DNA of 64,000 nucleotides, taken from Emydura subglobosa. Its lineage: Eukaryota; Chordata; Testudines; Chelidae. Position numbers and translations under genes: made by a program. This document shows positions 1 to 10,895 of this stretch, piece after piece. Numbering within the stretch: the stretch's first letter is position 1; every line of letters starts with the position of its first letter. Below the pieces are notes generated by a model, which worked only from the letters and a program-made list of their open reading frames with translations, was not told the origin of the DNA and ran no database searches. The DNA lies in contig ML680086.1 in assembly GCA_007922225.1 (NCBI GenBank), positions 13,534,783-13,598,782 on the forward strand, read 5' to 3'.

Positions 1-249
1 GGATTGCAGGCACTTGTTCTTCTGAGGGAAGAGTTAGCTGAATTCTTCCTTGCCTCAAAGCATGCTGGGCTGCTCAGAGACTCTCTTAATTATTTGCCAT
101 TTGTTTGAAATGCCTGCTAATGGAGAACTCGGTGGTGAATGGCAAGTTTGCTGGACTCTGTCACGCTCCAAGGCACAGTGGCAGGTTTTTTAACTTCATG
201 CCATACTATCGAAGGAGGTCTGAGGGAATGTTTGTTTAATGGTTACAGC

Positions 250-395
250 AGGGGCCTGGGTGTCCACTGTCCTGGATTTGCTCCCTATTGTGCCATGAAC
301 TTGATGCGTGTAATGGGGCAAGTCATTTGAGCTGTCTGTGCCTCAGTTTCCCTATCTGAGGCTTATAATGCTTAGCTGGCTGACCAAGGGTAGCT
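250..395 (+). repeat. SINE 3' half, MIR/CORE-like
   Basis: The words GGGGCAAGTCATTTGAGC and GTGCCTCAGTTTCCCTATCT follow the familiar MIR/CORE-SINE order (gggcaagtcactt, then tgcctcagtttcc), in + orientation. The tRNA-like head is eroded. It lies inside a PLCG1 intron. Confidence 0.6.
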
Positions 396-765
396 GAGCA
401 GATTGATCACTGAATGCTAGTAAATAGCTTTGAGAACATTCTTGTCTGCTACTAGCTACTTTCTTTTGAGTCTTTTCTGCAATCAAAGGTGACTTTGGTA
501 GTTAGTTAAATTTTGATTTTGTGTCCAGAATACACAGGCAGAAGTAAACTGCAAGGCCAGCAAGAAAGGGAAACGGGGTGTGTGTGGGGTGTGAGAGAGA
601 GAACCTTACTTAGCTATGTCTCTTCGCAATTCCAGAGACATATATGTGGGGTGGAGAGAGGGTGAGGGAGAAGGATTTTTTTTAAATCTCTTAAATAATT
701 GTCACTGAAGCAACTAACTATGCAGGTGACCTGCAAAGGGAAAAGGATGATTATTTATCACTGTT

Positions 766-1020
766 TGCAGTGTTGTTATGGCTGTGTTGGTCCCAAGATA
801 TGAGCTAGACAAGGTGATATAACGATAATATCTTTCACTGGGTCAGCTTCTGTTGGTGAGAGAGACAATCTTTCCACAGAGCTCTTCTTCAGTTCTTCAG
901 ACCAGTTCCAGCCAGGGTTCACAGGTCTTCAGATCTGAAGCAGAGCTCTGTGTAGCTTGGAGACTTGTCTTTTTCACCAACAGAAGTTGGTCCCGTAAAA
1001 GATCTTATCTCATCCACCTT
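766..1020. repeat. Palindromic interspersed element (MITE-like)
   Basis: The left arm (about 811-885) and right arm (about 941-1020) are imperfect reverse complements. CTTCTGTTGGTGA on the left pairs with TCACCAACAGAAG on the right, and CAGAGCTC pairs with GAGCTCTG. The spacer is about 55 bases. A single arm of the same family recurs at 34433-34545 (GTTGGTCCCA, ATAATATCTTT, TTCTGTTGGTG), so it is a dispersed family and not a local hairpin. The class is not established. Confidence 0.6.
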
Positions 1021-1341
1021 CTCTCATTATATATTATGTTATTTCATACTATACTTCTTATTACCTGTATTGTGCTAGCACCTAGAAGTCTCAGTTGCTG
1101 TCTGGATGCTGTTGCGCTAGCTGCTGCACAAAGCCCAGAGCTTATGGACAATGGTTGTTAGATTTGTATGAGCCAAAAGAAACAAGGTTTCTGGAAGGGA
1201 GCAGTTTCCAGCTTACACGCCAGACAGTAATTGAGCCCAACTTCAAGCCTGTTTTTCTGAGAAATCAAATGGGCTGAGGCTGTGCAGCAATATAGTGAAT
1301 GTTGGGACTGGTTTTTGATCAATTGGTGTGGTTTTAAATAG

Positions 1342-1503
1342 CGGACAATGGCCTGAACCCCTTCTGGCCCCAGAAGACCTTCAATTTCCAGATCAGTAAC
1401 CCCGACTTCGCCTTCCTGCGCTTCGTGGTGTATGAGGAAGACATGTTCAGTGACGAGAACTTCTTGGCGCAGGCCACATTCCCAGTGAAAGGCCTGAAAA
1501 CAG
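1342..1503 (+). CDS. PLCG1: PLCG1 coding exon, C2 domain (partial gene)
   Basis: Phospholipase C gamma 1 hydrolyses PIP2 to IP3 and diacylglycerol downstream of receptor and Src-family tyrosine kinases. This 162-base exon is read from its third base and encodes a peptide beginning [18 protein letters not shown] and containing [16 protein letters not shown] and [14 protein letters not shown]. This is the beta-sandwich core of the C2 domain that follows the catalytic Y-box, nearly identical to human PLCG1. The AG acceptor is at 1340-1341 and the donor G|GTAAAGC at 1503/1504. The exon begins with two bases of a split Ala codon and ends with one base of a Gly codon. The exons for the PH, X, SH2, SH3 and Y regions lie upstream of the window. 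The gene identity is secure from the sequence I can read. Confidence 0.96.
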
Positions 1504-2244
1504 GTAAAGCTGTGTGTCTGCACACATCTGCGTGTCCTTCCCTCTGTCAATCCGACCTTGTGGCGGGAAGGCCTATCTACAAGGGATCAGCAGCATGGCA
1601 GAAAACCGTGCTCACCACTTGGTGATGGATGTGAGCGCAATCTGCCCCTTTGTTCCTAAGTCCCCTAGCCACCTTCTGATAATGCCTTAGGCCAGTGATC
1701 CTTGCTCCAGGTCCATCACCTCACCCTCTTCCTGGGCTGCATCCAAATCCTCCTACATAGGAAACCACTGGTATTCTGTTGCCACCACCAGACTGAGTTT
1801 CACTCTCCTAGCAATCCTAACTGTGCATACAGCGTGGATGGCTCAGCCGGTGCCCTGGTCTCTTTATGGGTGTATGAATTTTCCTTCAAACACTTGGGCG
1901 CTTAACCAGTTATTTGGTTTCTGGGTTCAGGAGGGCCCCGGGGGAGGTGCGAGGAGTGCATCCCTTCAATTTAATTCTGAGCATGTGGTCTTGGTGCAAC
2001 AAGCACCCATCGTTGCCTTGGATCCTACTCGCAGGGTTTGAAACGGGGAAGAGCTTTTGGAGAGTACACAGCTTTTTAATTTAGCAGAAAAATGCATAAT
2101 GGGACCCAATGGCTGGAAGCTGAAGCTAGACACATTCAGCGTAGAAATAAGGTGGACATTTAGCACTGTGGTAATTACCCATTGGAGCAATGTAGCTTCT
2201 AGCTTGTAGATTTTCCATCCCTTAGAAAGACATCCCATCTGGAT

Positions 2245-2392
2245 TTAAAGGGATGCTGTAGCTCAGACAGATGTTGCAGGCTTGATGCAGAAAATGTTGG
2301 GTGAAGGCGCCGCAGCTGGCCTGTGCTATGCATGTCACACTAGAAGGTAAAATGGTCCCTTCTGGCCTTCAAATCAATGAATTTCACCTCCA
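2245..2392 (+). mobile_element. CR1 LINE 3' end fragment
   Basis: A TTGATGCAG ... TGGGTGAA ... GTGCTATGCA ... AATGGTCCCTTCTGGCC order matches the 3' terminus of turtle/archosaur CR1 elements, in + orientation within a PLCG1 intron. It is 5'-truncated, as is usual for CR1. Confidence 0.7.
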
Positions 2393-2656
2393 GTGCCTCC
2401 AAAGTCTGTACACCACTCAAGCTTCATTAACACCCTCAACATAAGGATACGGGGGCACAGATGTCGTGCTGTCTCCTCTGCACAGGAATGTGTTAAAAAT
2501 GCCCCTGTCTGCTTTGTGCTGAGTAGAGCAAGCAGGCGTGTGCACGGTCGGGAGTGGCTGTGTGCAGCATGAGGCACTGCTTGTGCTGTGCATGGCCTCT
2601 GTTAGCTGGCCCTCCCCGGGTTTCCTTCAGTAACGGTGGTGCTGTCTTTGTATCAG

Positions 2657-2745
2657 GGTACAGAGCTGTGCCGTTGAAGAACAACTACAGCGAGAACCTG
2701 GAGTTAGCCTCCCTGCTCGTTAAAGTAGAGATCTTCCCTGGCAAG
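2657..2745 (+). CDS. PLCG1: PLCG1 coding exon, end of C2 domain
   Basis: This 89-base exon has an acceptor TATCAG at 2651-2656 and a donor AAG|GTAAGG at 2745/2746. Its first two bases complete the Gly codon split with the previous exon. It then reads YRAVPLKNNYSENLELASLL and VKVEIFPGK, which is the end of the PLC gamma 1 C2 domain. It differs from the human protein by only a few conservative changes. Phase with the neighbouring exons is consistent (phase 1 in, phase 0 out). Confidence 0.96.
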
Positions 2746-2865
2746 GTAAGGCTGGTCCACTTGAATATTGTCCTACTCGGTAACACAGGAGAGCAGACAC
2801 ACTGATAGGCTTAGAAATCCAGGGCTGGCTGGTCCACAGAACTTTGAGTTCCCCGTTGACTAAGG

Positions 2866-3090
2866 GCATGTCTACACTGCAATGAGGGTTGTGACTGCAG
2901 CACGAGCAGACGTACTGAGCTAGCAGCGAAACCGCGACAGCAGAGATGTGTGGGACCATTGTTATGTACTCAAGCACTAGCCTACGCTGACACTTCTTCA
3001 CCACTATTGTCATTTGGGCTAGCCCGATCAAAGCTAGCTCAGGGATGTCCACACGGGCTGCACTCACACCTTTGACTGCAGCGTAGCCGG
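2866..3090. repeat. hAT-like non-autonomous DNA element
   Basis: It starts with AAGGGCATGTCTACACTGCA and carries GGGATGTCCACACGGGCTGC near the far end. The GTCTACACTGCA word is a terminal motif shared with other elements in this window (44098-44335, 50829, 55721). A reading frame crossing it on the - strand is chance. Confidence 0.5.
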
Positions 3091-4058
3091 ATCCTAAGTG
3101 AGACTGTAATTCATTGTCTCCTCGCTGCCTTACTAACCTTATTTCATATCTGCAATTGTACACCGTGAGCTTCTCATCTCCTCAGCTCTGCCTTCTAAGA
3201 ATGAGGTCCCTAACCGTGGACGATTGCTAAAAATCCCATTGCTTTCTCTGCCACACTCACTGTGCAGCAGCACAAGTGGGAGTTTGGAATGGCGTCTTCT
3301 GTACTAAAGACGAAAGAGGTGTCGTTCTGTAGCCCCCAACACCCACCTCGTGTCTCACAACAAATCAGCTTGGTTCTTCCAAGCGGGTTCCTGGCAGTTG
3401 CCATGTACAAAACCCACCGCACAGTTGGGAATAACGGGCAGCTCCTGCTCAGGAGACAAGCCTGGTACAAAGTGGTGCTCTCTGGTCTGAGGGACGTTGC
3501 ATGAGCTGGATTTATCCCTGTGGGTTGAGGTAGGGGTGAGGTGCATTAGCAGAGCTCTGTGAAGGAAGCGTGAACACACCTGCCTGTGCTGCACTTGGTT
3601 TTCACAGCACCCTTACTCTAAACCTCAGGTCTGAACAGGTATAGTTCTAGCTTCCAGGCCCAGGAGATGTTTGTTTCTAAACTAATTCTTCTGCGGGAGT
3701 GAGGGTGGAGAGAGGCTGATACGATCTCATCTCAGTTGGGCTGGTTCATGTAGTTCTGCCATGCACAAGTTTTCCCTGGAGGGTTGGCAATTCCCTTTCT
3801 AGTGGGAGGTCTTTTAAAAAATCAAAATCCTTCCCTAAAGCCAGCGATGGCTGTTAAAATCAGGGCAGGTGTCTAAAGAGCATCAGCACATAATTGCATG
3901 TGCATTTGCACACTTAACTTGTTCACTCCATCTTCATGTTTGCTCAGCTGCACAGACAGTTCTGGTACCTTGCAGCACTGTTACTCTGGTAGAGAATACG
4001 CATATGATCCCAGTTCTGTGCCTTAAAAATCACTTCCCCTTGTTTCTGATTCAAGCAG

Positions 4059-4243
4059 GAAAATGGAGAAATTAACCCCTTCAGTGCCTCAGCCCTCCGG
4101 GAACGGACAGGAGATTCTTCAAATCAGCTCCTGACAAACCGAGCCCGGGAAGGGTCCTTTGACACCCGCTACCAACAACCATTTGAGGATTTCCGGGTGT
4201 CACAGGAGCAGCTAGCAGACCATTTTGACAGCAGAGAACGAAG
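4059..4243 (+). CDS. PLCG1: PLCG1 coding exon, C-terminal tail with Tyr site
   Basis: This 185-base exon has an acceptor AAGCAG ending at 4058 and a donor CGAAG|GTAATC at 4243/4244. It encodes a tail starting ENGEINPFSASALRE and continuing REGSFDTRYQQPFEDFRVSQ to the split Arg codon after FDSRER. The RYQQPFEDF segment corresponds to the region around the human Tyr1253 phosphorylation site. The stretch between the two conserved blocks (DSSNQLLTN) is more divergent, as expected for this disordered tail. Phase is 0 in and 2 out. Confidence 0.95.
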
Positions 4244-4879
4244 GTAATCCAGTAGAGGTTTGGAATGGGACTTGTTCTCTCTACCCTGAGCTTCTGTAAC
4301 GCAAACCAAGCATGCCCTGGATCCAAGCTATCCTTGGTTTTAATCAGTGCAGCATTTATTGCCTATTGGTCAGTTTTCCTTATTGCTTCCCTGGGACAGT
4401 GTCTGAGTGTAAGCACCCTGATCTCGGCAGTCCATGGAGAAAGTTACCAAGAGTCCAGTGTGAATCAGTGAGGGGTTTGATTTAGTGGCTGAGTTAAGGC
4501 AGGGGGCATCCTGCCATTCATGGACACTGTGCCAAAGTAGCTGGATTGCCTGTTGTCATAATGGAGACCCAGTGTCAGGGCTGTACCAGCACGCTCTGCA
4601 ACACTCCCGTATTTCGTGTTTTCAGTTTGCTGAAGGGTGGATGAGCGAGGTTCATCTGCAGAGTCCTGGCCAGCAGGACAGGCATGTATCTCCCAGGAGT
4701 CCTGTGTTCATTGCCACTCATGTTATGGGGCAAGAAGGATGTCCTCCCCCTATTTAACAGTCGAGTGAGGTGGAAATTTTCTGATGAACCTTCGCGTTGG
4801 CAGAAAACACTGATTCACTGAAGTGCAATGTTTTGCCAGATTGATTGCAGATTCAGTGCAACTCTCACTGACGCATAGG

Positions 4880-5600
4880 CATGTTTCTGCCGGAAACCTG
4901 CTTGTGTATAAGGGTGCGCAGCTCCATGACAGGGAGCGCGCAGGCCCTGGGGGCCCTAGCTGAGGCTGGCCAGGCTCTTCTCTCTATGCTCCCGCTCTGC
5001 CAGGCTCCCTGTCACAGAGCAGGGCTGCCAGGCCCCTGGCTGGGAGCTGAGAACCTGAAAGCGCTGAGAGTCATGACACTCTGAGGGCTCCTTTCTGTAG
5101 AGCTGAGAGTCTGGAATTCCTGGGACTGGCTTACAGGGTCTGGGGAAGCCCAGCCATGCAGACTGCCCTGGGGCTGGGAACCTCAGGGCTTCCAGATTTC
5201 TGGCTCAGCTGGCTCCCAGGGCTGCCCCACTCAGGAGTCACACAGCCCATGGAGCCTCCTGGCCCAGGAGTCTGGAAGCTCTGAGATCCTTGGCCAGTCC
5301 AATTGTGGGGCTGCCCCAGTGCCACAGACCCTGGGAGCCCCAGCAGCAGCAGCTCTGTTTCATATTTCCTTTCGGAACCAGGGCGTTTTGGTGCTTCTGA
5401 AACAAAATTTTCCGCCTGCCGAGAAACTTCAGCAAATTGGGCTTCGTTCAACTGCAGAACGAGCCTGACGTTCAAAACCCCCAAGCGTGGCGCGAATCCC
5501 AAAACGCATGTTGCGGCCAGCTCTAACAGTTCTGAGACGGGCACGCAAGGCATTGCGGCCCAGCCTGCAGCCCACGCTGGAGCCAGGTGACCTTGCAGTG
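4880..5600. other. GC-rich stretch in last PLCG1 intron
   Basis: This part of the final PLCG1 intron is much richer in G+C than its surroundings and has internal reverse-complement words (for example TGACAGGGAGC near 4926 and GCTCCCTGTCA near 5003) and many CAG/CTGG motifs. Open frames on both strands here are a by-product of composition. It is probably an old interspersed element that I cannot name. Confidence 0.4.
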
Positions 5601-5669
5601 ACTGGGAATGAGGGCACTGCAGTGGAATTCAATCTTGAGCCCCTCCCCTTTCCTCTCTCCCCCCTGCAG

Positions 5670-5712
5670 GGTACTGCGAAGGACCCGGGTGAATGGGGAT
5701 AACCAGCTCTAG
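5670..5712 (+). CDS. PLCG1: PLCG1 terminal coding exon and stop
   Basis: A pyrimidine tract (TTTCCTCTCTCCCCCCTGCAG) precedes the acceptor AG at 5668-5669. The first base completes the split Arg codon, and the exon then reads VLRRTRVNGDNQL followed by TAG at 5710-5712. The ending is the conserved PLC gamma 1 C-terminus (human ends RRTRVNGDNRL). It fixes the end of the gene and shows that all four exons in the window belong to one intact reading frame. Confidence 0.95.
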
Positions 5713-6310
5713 CCCAACTTCGCCTGCTGAAAAGCACCTCCAGTGCTTGTGATTATCACGGAACGCTGTGAACTGGTTTCTATGGAAACGTCACTGCTTT
5801 GGCCTACTTTCAGGCAGCTTTTCCAGTTTCTCTGTTGGTGTGTGTTTGAGTGGAGAAATTAAAAACAGGGAAAAAAACCAACAAAAAACAAACCAACACC
5901 CAACCACCTCCTACTACCAAGCCAGTAATGAAGTGTATTAATGTGTATAGCCTGTCAGCTATTAAGGCTGGAGACAAAACTGTCTATAACCAGATGACCC
6001 CCCCCTTTTGAGCCTATATCCTGAGAAATCTAGATCCCAGCACAGCTCAGAAGCGGGCAGGGAAACTTTTTTTTTACAGCATTAACTCAGTGTAAATGTT
6101 TTCCACTCCCTTCGTGAGTGACCTGCCTCTTCTCCCTCCTTCTACATGCCCCCATAGAGAGGTACTTTCTAAGAACCGGGCAGGATGCCCCTCAGTCCTG
6201 TTGTTGTATTGAAGTACCTGTATAGTCTCTGCCTCTGGGTCCAGGAGTGAAACTCAAAGTTTACAAGGCCCCTCTAGCTTTAAGTTACAATAAAAGTCAG
6301 TGTTAAGCAT
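5713..6310 (+). other. PLCG1: PLCG1 3' UTR
   Basis: Non-coding sequence from the PLCG1 stop codon to just beyond the first canonical poly(A) signal. The exact cleavage site is inferred (10-25 bases beyond the hexamer). Confidence 0.7.
6289..6294 (+). terminator. PLCG1: PLCG1 poly(A) signal AATAAA
   Basis: The AATAAA lies in GTTACAATAAAAGTC, about 580 bases after the stop, and is followed by a T/G-containing stretch (AGTGTTAAGCATGTAATGTC). It is the first canonical hexamer after the stop codon. Confidence 0.7.
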
Positions 6311-9009
6311 GTAATGTCTCCACTTTCTCGAGGTTTGCCCTAGCTGCTGAGTTCATGCACCACTGTTCTTCTGCAGAAGAACACGTCGTGGGCTAGAGGT
6401 CACACTTCAGTGCGTTTCGCGCCAGCTTCTAGCTGTGGTTTTTGCTTGCAGTCTCTTTTACACCTTCAGGCAGATCATGGAGCTCTCTCTCTCCCTCTCT
6501 GCTTTCACGTTGCTTTGTCAGCAGTTCAGACTAGAAATCTGAAGTACTGTGAGTTCTCACTTTCTATGGCCCAGATTGCATGTAAGGTAGGGAAAGTGCA
6601 CCGCGGAGGCCAGCAAGGCCACTCCCAACTGACGGTGCAGCAAGAAAATGGTGGTGCATAAAGCTGAGGCTCATCAAAAAAGCTACAAAAGATACTGAGC
6701 CAAAGTCAGCCCTGCTGGCAGCAGGTGCAACTACCCAGAAGTGAACTGTTTCTTCCTACTCGGCATGCAGCCACCAGTCTGGTGGTTTCTGGCAGTGCTG
6801 ACTCTAAAGGAACGCTCCAGGCTGCTGAAACTCGTGATTGAGGAGCTCTGGTTTAGGTTAGAAGCTGGCAGTTGCAAATTCTGCTTTGGCTGATGGCTTC
6901 TCCAGCTGAGACTAAGACTTGTTGCCACCCTCATTTTGGAGGGTTAGCATGGGTAGAGGGAGAATAACAGATAAACGAGGCCCGAGCTTAAGTCTCCTTC
7001 CTCCCCCCGTCCACCCCCCTTTTTTTAAATAGTCATCCTTTGCCTTTTCTTTTAGCATGGGAGGAAGAACAACTCTGGCCAAGCATTGGTATGATCTGCA
7101 AAGTGTGTGTGTGTCCTTTTCCAAACAGAGCTGCTACTGGGCTCGTGATAAATGACTACTTGGTGTTCTCTTGCTTTAGCGACAGTAACACATCCGTGCT
7201 CTCTGGTGTCTGAAAGATGGGTTAGTCCAGCCTTCCCAAGGAACTGAATTGATAATGGGGGAGTTGGAAAGAGAAGAAAGGATAACAGACCATGCAGCAG
7301 TCCCTGAGGCAGGCTGTATGTGTCCCTGCAGTACACTACATTGTGTTTGGCTCTTTGCTGGTGTTGCATCAGAGCCGTACTCCTCCCTGCTCAGCCTGAG
7401 GATTGTGTTCAGATCACTGTTTGTTAGCACAGCTACCACCGGAAGACCAGAATGCCCAGTTTAAGTCCTCAGTTTACTTTTTCCTCGTGTTTTGTGCAAA
7501 GGGGGCTGAGTAGGGAGAAATGGCAAAGTAAACACTAATTATGCCCAGGAACGGTCTTGGTATGTTCTTGTGACAAGAAGCGCATTTGCAGCTGAGTAGC
7601 TGAACTGGCGATAAACATGCAGGGAGAACACAGAGCTAAACACCTAGGAAGGCTGTGGAGGAACATGGACCCTACAAAGCCTGGAGCAGGCTTCTTGAAG
7701 AAATTCTGCCATGCTATTTTCCAAAGGGATGGAAGAGTGCATAATGTGTAAGTTATTCAGCTCCATGGATCTATACAGTAGGAAGCCCAGACAGTTCTTG
7801 AGCATTACAGACCCTCCCATGCACCCTAGGGAGCCATCGCTTTCCTGTAAGTCTGCGTGGGGGAGTCTGGAAGTATTGCTGCTGGGCGTTTGGCACTGCC
7901 AATGCGTGTGTTCATGCTCTGTTGGGCAAACTACACTCACGAGAGTAGCCAGCCTGCCTGTGGGGAGGAAGTGAAATCAGAACTGAAGACCACACAGACC
8001 CTGTTGTCTCAATGAATTGAATGTTTTTTAAAAATGGGAGGTTTGAGATTGTGGTAGAAAGTCTGGCAAATCAAACGTGTCTTCCACGGCAGCCATGATG
8101 CAGAGCTCTGGCCCATACTACTTTTATATCTTTAATACAGTCATACTCTAAGTGGCCTGAGTTAATTTGTGGTTACTAAAGTTGAATTTCACGGGTTGCT
8201 CACTCAATTATGGGTATTTATCAAAAAAAAATTCTCCATCCTATGATGACATACCTCTGTTGCCATGTAGCTTTCAGTACTACTAATCAGGTGTTTGCAA
8301 TAAGCTGTGAGTAAAAGGAAACCGAAAATGCACTGTTTTTAAAGAACAGACAGGCAGAAGAGATTTGCTTTTTAAAAAAAATGTTTTGTTTCAGGCCCCG
8401 TTGTTTGTGGGAACAGAGTGGGGCAGTCTGGCTGAATGCCTTAGCCACTGTTGGCTGGGGAGGCGGCTAACAAGGCTGATGCTAACTGGTACATCAGCAT
8501 GAACTAAAACACAGCCACCCTTCTCCTGCCTTCAAGGCTGCCTCCACCCACGTAATCTCTGGAAGCTGATTTATATTCAGCCATCAAGTCTCTGGCTTTG
8601 GTGACGCAATGGGGCAGGAGACTGGAAGTCATGACGACTTTTATATGTAAGTGGAGGTTTTTATTGATTTAAACATGGAAGTGCGTGTGTCAGATGCAGA
8701 CGACTGAGGTGACCTAGCCCGGGGTGGTATGTTGCAGCTAAATTTGCCTGGACAAAAGAGGGTCATCTCTCTTCCAGACTGCTTGTGAGAAGTGTGTTTC
8801 CCCCTTCAGGTCCACCCAGCTGCCATTCCACCAAGCAGGCTCTCCCTGGACTCTGCATAGGTAGCACTTCTCGCCGTGCGGAAACAACTGGCTTTGAAAA
8901 GAGAGTTGTAATGAAGAGACGTGGTGCAGCAGCTATGGCAAAGGACAAGGTAAACAGACCTGGCCCTTTCATACCACAGTTCCAACTGAGACAGAAACCA
9001 CCAATCCGC
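6311..9009. other. Spacer between PLCG1 and ZHX3 3' ends
   Basis: About 2.7 kb lies between the convergent gene ends. I see no conserved coding exon. A + strand segment (about 8809-8949) is bounded by an acceptor-like TTTCCCCCTTCAG and a donor-like AAG|GTAAAC, but its peptide is not recognisable. The rest is unique-looking sequence and short A/T runs. Confidence 0.5.
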
Positions 9010-9030
9010 TCCTGTTTATATTTTATGCTC

Positions 9031-9036
9031 TTTATT
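9031..9036 (-). terminator. ZHX3: Candidate distal ZHX3 poly(A) signal
   Basis: TTTATT on + is AATAAA on the ZHX3 strand. The sequence 35-60 bases beyond it, read on the - strand, is G/T-rich (TGGTTTCTGTCTCAGTTGG), as expected of a downstream element. Other candidate hexamers on the same strand are at 16307-16312 (about 125 bases after the stop), 12272-12277 and 10330-10335. Confidence 0.45.
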
Positions 9037-9086
9037 GAGGAACAACTGAGAAGGTCTCATTTCATTTCCCCAAACTGTACAAGCCT

Positions 9087-9103
9087 CCCCCCCCCCCCCC
9101 CCC
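9087..9103. repeat. Poly(C) run
   Basis: There are seventeen consecutive Cs, interrupted by a single T and then more Cs. It is a simple repeat just inside the distal end of the presumed ZHX3 3' UTR. Confidence 0.9.
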
Positions 9104-10799
9104 TCCCCCTTCCACACACATCCATATATACAAAAGTAAGGGAAACTTGTGGTTCACTTCTCAGAAGTGGCATAGTTGCTACAGGGAACTCTCACCCTCA
9201 GAATAAGAGCATATAAAGCCCGTTGCAGGTGCAAGCGACCCTAACACTAGTAATAACTATAGCCCACAGTCACAGGCAGCTTTGTTTTTCTCTTTAAAAC
9301 CTTTACCAAAAGTAAAAATGACCTTCTCATACTTGCCATGTTATCCCTCCTAATCGTGGTCTTAAAAAAAATCCAAAATAGCTCCCCCTCCCCCCCTGTA
9401 CAATGACAGCAGAGACTTTTCGCTGTCCCTCGCCACAAGGCCACCCTTATGAAAGGTCCCGTTGCAGCTACATTTCTGGTTTCCTTTGGATGAATCCAAA
9501 CAGAATTTCAGGTCACTCAGCACCAGGTTGGTTTCTATAAAGATACCATATGTTGATTGTGTGATGTGATGAGAAGCGATGTGTTCCCAACGTCTTACCT
9601 TTAGTGCAGTACTACCTAGGTGGGGTGAAAAATTACTGCGTACCAATAAAAAATATAATCAGATGGGGGCAGAGAGAAAGTGCAACTTTATCAAAGAAGA
9701 TTTCTACCCCACTCTTTTCACTGGCACCAGTGAACAGCATACTGGTAATACCATCCATCTAGCTCTACAGGAGAGAGGTGCTTAATGTCACCAAGTGGAG
9801 TAGTGGTGTGTTCTTTGCTGAAATGAGTGAGAAATGTAAGAGATCCTTGCCACATCTAGAAGGGTTCAGCTAATTTGTATTCCTGGGGTTTTTTCATGCT
9901 TTTGTGGCGCTAGTCTGAAATTCTTGGCAGAGTCCATTGCCAATAACTATCCTTGCAAAGAGAGTAACTAAATCCCCGTTTCATGCTGGCAGCATCAACT
10001 GATGCTTACATGTTTGTTTTGTAATCAACTGAGAAATTAAAACGAATGCTTAGTTCCATCCTGGAGGTTAGGTCAACAGAATTCCGTCTTATGAAGTGGT
10101 TTCAAAAACTTAAAACGGAGTTTTCACTGGGAAGCAGGGAGAGGTGAGTTTAACGATGTCACCGTAAATACAACTACTCTAATAAATACCATGTGAAGGT
10201 ACAGTATTCTCATCTGGCATATGCTGACCTGGGCCAAGCTCTTGAAAACATCTTACCATTCTGATTCTGAACTACCCATAGCCTCAAAATTTCTTCTTCT
10301 GTTCAGGCCCTATGATCAATGGCTCCAGCTTTATTTGAGGAAAAGATTTTTAAAGTTTCCAATAATCAAAAATTGCTGCTCTGTGAAAAACTAAATTGAT
10401 ATTCAGTCTTCTAGTTCCTCCTCATCCTGCTCCTGAATTTACAGCTGGCACCAACAGCAAATACAAGAGAATATGGTGTCTTGTTACTGTCCTTCTCGCT
10501 GAAAAGTCATGCCATCATATAAGGGTTATTAAACTAGATACCCAACCTGACTATTTAGTTTCATACCACAGCTGCTATTGTGCCCTGCCTTTGCTGATTG
10601 ATTCTCATGCTGTGCAATGTTTGTCTTGGCAAATGACACACCAGGGCCACTGCAGACGGGATCGACAATTCTGCTTTAAATAACTGAAACATCAGATGCC
10701 AGTTCTCTGCAGATCACTGCATTAAAGCAAGTCTAAGCAAGCATGGAGAGGCATAGGACTGTGTCCATCCCCCGGTGCCACATTTGGAACCCAGTGTAA

Positions 10800-10895
10800 G
10801 TTAGGGGCCTGGTTATCAGAATTGCTGAGCATCTCCAGCTCTAACTGAAAGTGATGGGAGCTGTGAATACTCAACATCTTTGAAAATTAGGCATT
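10800..10895. repeat. Palindromic GGCCAGATTTTCAAA-family repeat
   Basis: TTAGGGGCCTGGTTATCAGA at the left and CTTTGAAAATTAGGCATT at the right are inverted ends, with an internal CAGCTC...GGGAGCTG pair. This is the only clear repeat inside the presumed ZHX3 3' UTR. Confidence 0.5.

Larger units (their letters stand above)
1..1341 (+). other. PLCG1: PLCG1 intron, 3' part
   Basis: This is intron sequence immediately upstream of a PLCG1 coding exon. It ends in an AG acceptor (TTTTAAATAG) at 1340-1341. No coding exon was found in it. It holds a SINE tail near 250-395 and a palindromic repeat at 766-1020. The short reading frames across it are interrupted and repeat-derived. Confidence 0.75.

Noticed and set aside
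2720..3163. 147-codon frame on the - strand in PLCG1
   Set aside because: It overlaps a PLCG1 exon in antisense and a DNA-element repeat.
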